Of a stretch of 19,783 nt of DNA, positions 15,054 to 19,783 are shown one piece after another. Below the pieces are notes generated by a model. It was given only the letters and a program-made list of their open reading frames with translations, did no database searches and was not told the origin of the DNA. The position numbers and the translations under genes were made by a program. Origin of the DNA: Aquirhabdus sp. (GTDB lineage Bacteria > Pseudomonadota > Gammaproteobacteria > Pseudomonadales > Moraxellaceae); NCBI GenBank assembly GCA_030150135.1, contig JASLGO010000091.1, positions 1 through 19,783 on the forward strand, given 5' to 3'. The number at the start of each line of letters is the position of its first letter. The stretch's first letter is position 1.

Positions 15054-15665
15054 CTATGTCTCTGTACATAACCAATATCTTTTAAGATATCGGGCGCTTT
15101 TTTGGGATATAGCATATCTTCCATGAGCAATACGGTGATTGTCTATCAGTAATATTTCCCCTTTTTTCAATGTGATCCTGATTTGATTTGATTCAGATTC
15201 AATTTCTGATAATAAGAGGCTGAAGATTTCTGACCCTGTTTGAGGCAATAGCCAAGGAGCCCAAAAAATTTGCCCCGTTGCTTGTTGGTAAAATGGGAAA
15301 TCTTGGCTAGCCTCCAAGGAGTTTAGTTCGGGGCAGCGCAATTTAACACCTGCTAAAGTAGACTTTTGTTCGTCACTAAGATTTGCATAAATCTTGCGGA
15401 GATCAACTAACGTTGATGCGCCATCATTAGCATCTTGCTCTATGCAGTGCCAGGCAATATATCGCACTTGAGGATGGTCATTATGAAATGGTACAGCCTC
15501 GAAAGAGGCAAGATATGTTCCTGCCCCCTCGCGAATCTTTACATCGGTTTCAAGAACGACTTTCCCAAACTCAGCCAATGTTGTACTTAAGTTTGATGAT
15601 GAGTCACTGAAAACGTAGAACCCTACGTTTTCAATAGCTTTGTGGACTGCGCTTTGGCGATCCAT
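15054..15665 (-). CDS. TauD/TfdA-like Fe(II)/2-oxoglutarate-dependent oxygenase
   Basis: This 203-residue protein carries the metal triad of the family: His61-Asn-Asp63 in VPFHNDHPQ and His181 in DNHRIAHGR. Arg192 lies 11 residues after the distal His, where TauD-type enzymes bind the 2-oxoglutarate carboxylate, and YLKRYW closes the fold. Such enzymes couple 2-oxoglutarate decarboxylation to hydroxylation, desaturation or ring formation. At 203 residues it is shorter than TauD (about 280), mostly at the N terminus and in the lid, closer to compact amino-acid or peptide-modifying oxygenases. The start lies two bases after the stop of the upstream Cys-tailed protein, so translation is probably coupled and the two should work together. 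The substrate is unknown; the partner's tail is one candidate. Confidence 0.85.
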   Translation of the reverse strand: MDRQSAVHKAIENVGFYVFSDSSSNLSTTLAEFGKVVLETDVKIREGAGTYLASFEAVPFHNDHPQVRYIAWHCIEQDANDGASTLVDLRKIYANLSDEQKSTLAGVKLRCPELNSLEASQDFPFYQQATGQIFWAPWLLPQTGSEIFSLLLSEIESESNQIRITLKKGEILLIDNHRIAHGRYAISQKSARYLKRYWLCTET

Positions 15666-15667
15666 AA

Positions 15668-16243
15668 TTATGCTACTTCTTGCATAATTTTGTTACTGCA
15701 TGCATGCCAGCATCTATTTTGGCAATCATGCCAACAATTTACTAAACCATCTGGACCAAGCTCGTTTTGTGTGCGATATGGTTCACCATATTCAGAGAGC
15801 CATAGTTGCTCAGTATTAGAGAATGTCGCTTGGAGTTTTGGTAGTTCTCCTTCACCTTTCCCATATCCACCATCATGATCAAATATCTCCCCCATAGTCC
15901 TCATGCAATCTTCGTAATAGGCTTTCGGGCTAAGCATATGCAGATGCCACATAACATCGATATCTTTGGTCGGAGCAAGCGGTGCTCTAGGATGTTTAGC
16001 AGCCAATAAAAAGAATTTTTCATAACGATTCAATGCATTGATTGCATCAACTTCAGTCCATCCTTCAGGTTTAGATTCGGATCTGTGATACGAATCAATA
16101 AGGTCAGGACTAATAAATTTACTCTTGTCTTGATTCATGCTTGAATCTGCATTCAGATGTTTTTTCTGAATCGTTTGTACGAATGACTTAGTCATAGTTT
16201 TCTCCAAGAAAACAGTTAAATTAAAGATCATAGGGCTGGACAT
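15668..16243 (-). CDS. GRDP-like (glycine-rich-domain-protein-like) protein with periodic Cys tail
   Basis: From this start the protein has 191 residues. The centre (about 65-125) resembles the GRDP-like/DUF1399 family: a helix NALNRYEKFFLLAAKHP, then DIDVMWHLHMLSPKAYYEDC at 94-113, then IFDHD. The C-terminal tail is unusual: four cysteines exactly four residues apart (170, 174, 178, 182) in two near-identical CWHxC units, ending only nine residues later. This could bind metal, form cross-links or be a modification site. Two in-frame starts have textbook ribosome sites: ATG 16243 (GGAG, six bases away) and ATG 16195 (GGAG, six bases away); a GTG at 16255 is less likely. The oxygenase gene follows after two bases. 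The GRDP assignment is from motif memory; the tail function is inference. Confidence 0.78.
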   Translation of the reverse strand: MSSPMIFNLTVFLEKTMTKSFVQTIQKKHLNADSSMNQDKSKFISPDLIDSYHRSESKPEGWTEVDAINALNRYEKFFLLAAKHPRAPLAPTKDIDVMWHLHMLSPKAYYEDCMRTMGEIFDHDGGYGKGEGELPKLQATFSNTEQLWLSEYGEPYRTQNELGPDGLVNCWHDCQNRCWHACSNKIMQEVA

Positions 16244-16267
16244 AAATCTCTCCACCTATTTAAGCCA

Positions 16268-16330
16268 AATGTATCACTTGTCGTTAAAATAACTTTCCAG
16301 AAAAAAACACTATTTTTTGATCAAAAAATA
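16268..16330 (-). promoter_or_regulatory. Probable promoter and 20-base palindrome of the Cys-tail/oxygenase operon
   Basis: On the minus strand TGATACATT (-10 hexamer at 16273-16268) is an extended -10 with no good -35. Upstream of it, 16311-16330 is a perfect palindrome (TATTTTTTGA and its inverse), centred about 60 bases before the expected transcript start. It could be an activator site or an AT-rich upstream element. It lies between the valS terminator and the operon, so it is not part of valS. Confidence 0.4.
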
Positions 16331-16347
16331 ATCGACCTGTGGAAATG

Positions 16348-16384
16348 AAAAGCGCGGTGCATTGTATTAATGCACCGCGCTTTT
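16348..16384 (-). terminator. Bidirectional intrinsic terminator after valS
   Basis: A perfect 16-base stem (AAAAGCGCGGTGCATT at 16348-16363 against its inverse at 16369-16384) has a 5-base GTATT loop. It starts 25 bases past the valS stop. The U tract is four bases in the valS direction and six in the opposite direction, so it probably acts both ways and separates valS from the leftward operon beyond it. Confidence 0.88.
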
Positions 16385-16408
16385 TTAATGAAATAAAAGG
16401 CTTAGATA

Positions 16409-19312
16409 TTACAACGCCGCTAATTGCCCCATCTGCACCTGCAAGCGACCCAACTGCTCACGTTGCTCCGCCAACTTCGCACGCTCAACCTCAACAACCG
16501 CTGGTGGTGCTTTCGCGACAAAGCCCTCGTTGGACAACTTATTCGCCAACATCTCGACGGCTTTTTGCAGCTTATCCATTTCCTTCTGCAAGCGCGCCTG
16601 TTCCGCCTTCGGATCAATCAAACCCTTCATCGGCACAAACAAACTCACCTGACCAATCATCGAGCTGGATGACAGCGGTGGCTCATCACCAACCGCTAGA
16701 ATATCCAACGATTCCACCTTCGCTAATGCCTTAAACAACGGCGCAATACGCGCAAGTTGTTCTTGCTCCGTGGTTGATACATTTTGCAGTAGGACAGGCA
16801 ACAGACGCGCATTACCCAGATTCATCTCACCGCGAATGTTACGCACCGCAGTAATCAAATCTTGCAACCACTGCATATCCGACTCAGCTTGAACACTGAT
16901 TTTGCTGTGATCAGGCTGTGGATAGGTGGCAAGCATGATCGAATCGGTGTTCTTGCGACCAATCATCGGCGCAAGTGTTTGCCAGATTTCTTCGGTGAGG
17001 AATGGCATCAGCGGATGCAGTAAACGTAAACATGTTTCCAATGTCGCCAGCAATACGCGGCGCACTTCGGCTTTACGTTCTGGTGAGGTATCGCCGTTCA
17101 AAACAGGCTTGGTCAGCTCGACATACCAGTCGCAGTATTCATTCCAGACAAAGTCATAAATCGTTTGCGCGACCATATCTAGACGATAGTCGGCAAAGGC
17201 TTTGTGTACTGCTTCTTCACAGCGTTGCAGGCGGCTGACGATCCATTGCTCAGGCAGTTCCCATAGCTCAGGACGTGCGACTTGGGCGATTTCGTGCCCT
17301 TCGCAGTTCATCATCACGAAGCGCGTCGCGTTCCAAATCTTGTTGCAGAAGTTGCGATAGCCTTCGACGCGTTTTAGGTCAAACTTGATGTCGCGACCCG
17401 TATTCGCAAGCGCACAGAAGGTGAAGCGTAGCGCGTCCGTACCGAACGGAGAGATGCCTTCGGCAAATTCTTTACGGGTGGCTTTCTCAATCTTCGCTGC
17501 CATTTGTGGCTGCATCAGACCGCTGGTGCGTTTCGCGACTAGACTTTCTAAGTCGATACCATCGATCAGGTCAATCGGATCGAGGACGTTGCCTTTGGAT
17601 TTGGACATTTTCTGTCCTTCGCCATCGCGCACCAAACCATGTACATACACGGTTTTGAACGGAACTTGCGGCGTGCCGTCTTCGTTCTTGACGAAGTGCA
17701 GCGTCATCATAATCATCCGCGCAACCCAGAAGAAAATAATGTCAAAACCCGTGACCAAAACATCAGTCGAATGGAAGGTTTTCAGCTCAGGCGTGTTTTC
17801 AGGCCAGCCCAGTGTCGAGAACGTCCACAGGGCAGAAGAGAACCATGTGTCGAGCACGTCTTCGTCTTGGCGCAGTGACAGATCATTTGGCAAGCCATGT
17901 TTAGCGCGAACTTCGGCTTCATCACGACCAACATAGATATTGCCTACCGCGTCATACCACGCAGGAATGCGATGACCCCACCATAATTGACGGGAAATAC
18001 ACCAGTCTTGCAGGTTGTTCATCCACGCCATGTACATGTTGCTGTATTGCTCAGGGACGAATTTGATGTCGCCGTTTTGGACTGCATCAATTGCGGGCTT
18101 AGCGAGCTCCGCCATGCTGACATACCATTGATCGGTCAACAGTGGCTCAACGATCACGCCTGAACGGTCGCCTTTTGGCGCTTTCAATGTGTACGGTTCG
18201 ATTTTGTCGAGCCAGCCATTTTCAGTGGCTTCCGCAACCAGTTTTTTACGTGCGGCAAAACGCTCAAGTCCGATGTATTCCGCAGGAGCTGGAATGGTGG
18301 CAGAAACTGGCGCGCCTGCTTTTTCAAAGAAATCAAAGTCCGATAATACTTCAGCATTGAGATTGAAAATGTTGATCATTGGCAAGCTGTGACGTTTGCC
18401 CATTTCAAAGTCATTGAAGTCGTGCGCTGGCGTGATTTTCACACAGCCAGTACCGAAGTCTTTTTCGACATATTCATCGGCAATAATCGGAATCAAACGA
18501 CCTGACAGAGGCAAGCGTACTTGTTTGCCGATCAAATGTTGATAGCGTTCATCGGCAGGATTGACCGCAACGGCAGTATCACCGAGTAAGGTTTCTGGAC
18601 GAGTGGTTGCAACAACAAGGTAATTATTGCCTTCTTCGGTTTTGATGCTTTCATCCGCAAAGAAATATTTGAAGTGCCACAAATTGCCAGCAGTTTCTAC
18701 GCTTTCCACTTCAAGGTCAGACAGCGCAGTGTGTAGCTTTGGATCCCAGTTGACTAAGCGTTTACCGCGATAGATCAAGCCTTCTTCGTGCAAACGAACA
18801 AACACTTCTTTCACGGCATTGGATAAGCCATCATCCATGGTAAAGCGTTCGCGTGACCAATCAACCGATGAACCCAAACGGCGAATCTGTTGAGTAATCG
18901 TGCCACCTGATTGTTCTTTCCATTCCCAGACTTTTTCTAGGAATTTTTCACGACCCAAGTCATGACGACTCACGCCTTCTGCGCCGAGTTTGCGCTCGAC
19001 CACCATTTGAGTCGCAATACCTGCGTGATCGGTGCCCGGTTGCCATAGGGTGTTATGACCTTTCATGCGGTGGAAGCGAGTCAGTGCATCCATGATGGCA
19101 TTGTTAAAGCCATGTCCCATGTGCAGACTGCCTGTGACATTCGGCGGTGGAATCATGATGGTGAACGGCGCACCTGTACCCGATGGTTTGAAGTAACCAT
19201 TTTGTTCCCAGATTGAATACCAACGGCTCTCAATCGCGACTGGATCGAAAGTCGTGGCTAAGTTGTTGTCTGAGTTTGTGGTTTGCGCGGTTGTCGTATC
19301 AGATGCAGTCAT
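16409..19312 (-). CDS. valS: Valine--tRNA ligase
   Basis: This 967-residue class I aminoacyl-tRNA synthetase charges tRNA-Val in the cytoplasm. The ATP-binding HIGH-type motif is GSLHMGHGF (61-69) and the KMSKS loop is at 568-572, with the expected connective editing domain between them. The anticodon-binding domain follows KMSKS (NFCNKIWNATRF onward), and the C-terminal arm is a coiled coil (QARLQKEMDKLQKAVEMLANK). The length equals bacterial ValRS. ATG 19312 is chosen because GGA lies about six bases upstream; the further ATG at 19336 would add MHFLYWNI without a ribosome site. The gene is monocistronic here, ended by a strong terminator, and its codon use is GC-richer than the neighbouring islet. 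Confidence 0.98.
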   Translation of the reverse strand: MTASDTTTAQTTNSDNNLATTFDPVAIESRWYSIWEQNGYFKPSGTGAPFTIMIPPPNVTGSLHMGHGFNNAIMDALTRFHRMKGHNTLWQPGTDHAGIATQMVVERKLGAEGVSRHDLGREKFLEKVWEWKEQSGGTITQQIRRLGSSVDWSRERFTMDDGLSNAVKEVFVRLHEEGLIYRGKRLVNWDPKLHTALSDLEVESVETAGNLWHFKYFFADESIKTEEGNNYLVVATTRPETLLGDTAVAVNPADERYQHLIGKQVRLPLSGRLIPIIADEYVEKDFGTGCVKITPAHDFNDFEMGKRHSLPMINIFNLNAEVLSDFDFFEKAGAPVSATIPAPAEYIGLERFAARKKLVAEATENGWLDKIEPYTLKAPKGDRSGVIVEPLLTDQWYVSMAELAKPAIDAVQNGDIKFVPEQYSNMYMAWMNNLQDWCISRQLWWGHRIPAWYDAVGNIYVGRDEAEVRAKHGLPNDLSLRQDEDVLDTWFSSALWTFSTLGWPENTPELKTFHSTDVLVTGFDIIFFWVARMIMMTLHFVKNEDGTPQVPFKTVYVHGLVRDGEGQKMSKSKGNVLDPIDLIDGIDLESLVAKRTSGLMQPQMAAKIEKATRKEFAEGISPFGTDALRFTFCALANTGRDIKFDLKRVEGYRNFCNKIWNATRFVMMNCEGHEIAQVARPELWELPEQWIVSRLQRCEEAVHKAFADYRLDMVAQTIYDFVWNEYCDWYVELTKPVLNGDTSPERKAEVRRVLLATLETCLRLLHPLMPFLTEEIWQTLAPMIGRKNTDSIMLATYPQPDHSKISVQAESDMQWLQDLITAVRNIRGEMNLGNARLLPVLLQNVSTTEQEQLARIAPLFKALAKVESLDILAVGDEPPLSSSSMIGQVSLFVPMKGLIDPKAEQARLQKEMDKLQKAVEMLANKLSNEGFVAKAPPAVVEVERAKLAEQREQLGRLQVQMGQLAAL

Positions 19313-19565
19313 GATGTTCCAATATAAAAAGTGCAAAATTAGTGATTAAAAATTGGTATCTATTGTAGCTGATTTTGACGGTAAATTTTGGGTTGAACGT
19401 AGACAGTTTTGCGAATCTAGGGATCAAAATCGACTTGCTATGAAATTTGTATAAATATTTGATCGAATGTCGTAATCCCGATATTTCAGTCCTCTGTTTT
19501 GTAATAACATCACTGAAGATTTAAATCACGAGATTCAACGAGATTAAATATTGAGAGTAAAAATA
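19313..19565. other. Divergent intergenic region between valS and SDR gene
   Basis: This AT-rich, gene-free stretch of about 250 bases must hold both promoters. TACAAT on the minus strand (about 50 bases ahead of valS) and TATAAA at 19450-19455 on the plus strand are possible -10 boxes, both with poor -35 partners. I see no tRNA, T-box-like structure or repeat in it. Confidence 0.5.
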
Positions 19566-19783
19566 ATGGAACCTAATTTCCGCGGAAAACTTGCCCATAA
19601 AACGATTTGGATTACTGGCGCATCGAGTGGTATTGGTGAAGCACTTGCGATTGCGTGTGCTACGCGCGGCGCAAATCTCGTACTGAGCGCGCGTCGACTC
19701 GATGAATTAGAGCGCGTCAAAGCGGCTTGTTCACAAGTTGGTCATGGACATTTTATGACGATTTCGTTGGATGTGACTGATGA
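19566..19783 (+). CDS. Short-chain dehydrogenase/reductase, 3'-truncated by window edge
   Basis: The first 72 residues of an SDR-family NAD(P)-dependent oxidoreductase are visible. The cofactor motif TGASSGIG is at residues 17-24, preceded by the strand KTIWI. SARRLDEL follows at the end of the second strand, where basic residues favour NADP(H), and the next strand ends SLDVTD. The frame is open to the window edge; SDRs are usually 250-300 residues, so most of the gene lies outside. GAGAG about 10 bases upstream supports the ATG at 19566. The substrate cannot be inferred from this part; the gene is divergent from valS. Confidence 0.92.
   Translation, partial: MEPNFRGKLAHKTIWITGASSGIGEALAIACATRGANLVLSARRLDELERVKAACSQVGHGHFMTISLDVTD

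Noticed and set aside
15054..16243. Methanobactin-like copper peptide system
   Set aside because: No MbnB (DUF692/MNIO) or MbnC gene is nearby; the only tailoring enzyme is a TauD-like oxygenase.
16339..17936. Several open frames of 65-183 codons on the plus strand opposite valS
   Set aside because: They lie antisense to a certain conserved gene, have shadow-like composition (Arg/Ser/Pro-rich) and no ribosome sites.

Overview
The window looks like chromosome of an Acinetobacter-type gammaproteobacterium (Moraxellaceae). This is inferred from the gene content: the end of nuoN, a LysR regulator divergent from an Fpr-type ferredoxin reductase, a PACE-family efflux protein with the AceI glutamate, and bacterial housekeeping genes such as valS. 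The assignment rests on reading the proteins, not on a database search.

Layout from left to right. (1) The 3' two thirds of nuoN ends in a strong intrinsic terminator, followed by a small inverted-repeat element. (2) A LysR regulator and fpr are divergent. (3) A Met/His-rich DUF2946-like membrane protein is followed by a TonB-dependent outer-membrane receptor, probably a metal (copper?) acquisition pair. (4) An inverted-repeat intergenic element is followed by leftward genes: an unknown 142-aa protein, a PACE transporter and a BaiN/YhiN-type flavoprotein. (5) A vapBC toxin-antitoxin pair sits between two same-orientation copies of the small repeat element. (6) A D-cysteine desulfhydrase/ACC-deaminase-family PLP enzyme is divergent from an exported TolB-like beta-propeller protein. 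(7) A long-chain acyl-CoA synthetase is followed by a REPIN (two facing REP sequences). (8) An accessory islet holds an AT-rich 405-aa orphan gene converging on a two-gene operon. That operon encodes a GRDP-like protein with a strictly periodic cysteine tail (CWHxC-x3-CWHxC) and a TauD-like Fe(II)/2-oxoglutarate oxygenase. (9) valS has a strong terminator, and a short-chain dehydrogenase gene is cut by the right edge.

The part most likely to be undescribed is region 8. The cysteine-tailed protein and the oxygenase are two bases apart and look translationally coupled, so the oxygenase may modify the tail or act with a metal-loaded partner. This is a hypothesis; nothing in the sequence proves it. 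Regions 3 and 5 also deserve attention: the first as a putative copper-import pair, the second as a toxin-antitoxin module that may move or be lost by recombination between its flanking repeats. No tRNA, rRNA, CRISPR array, complete insertion sequence or phage gene was seen. No gene-free stretch exceeds about 260 bases.
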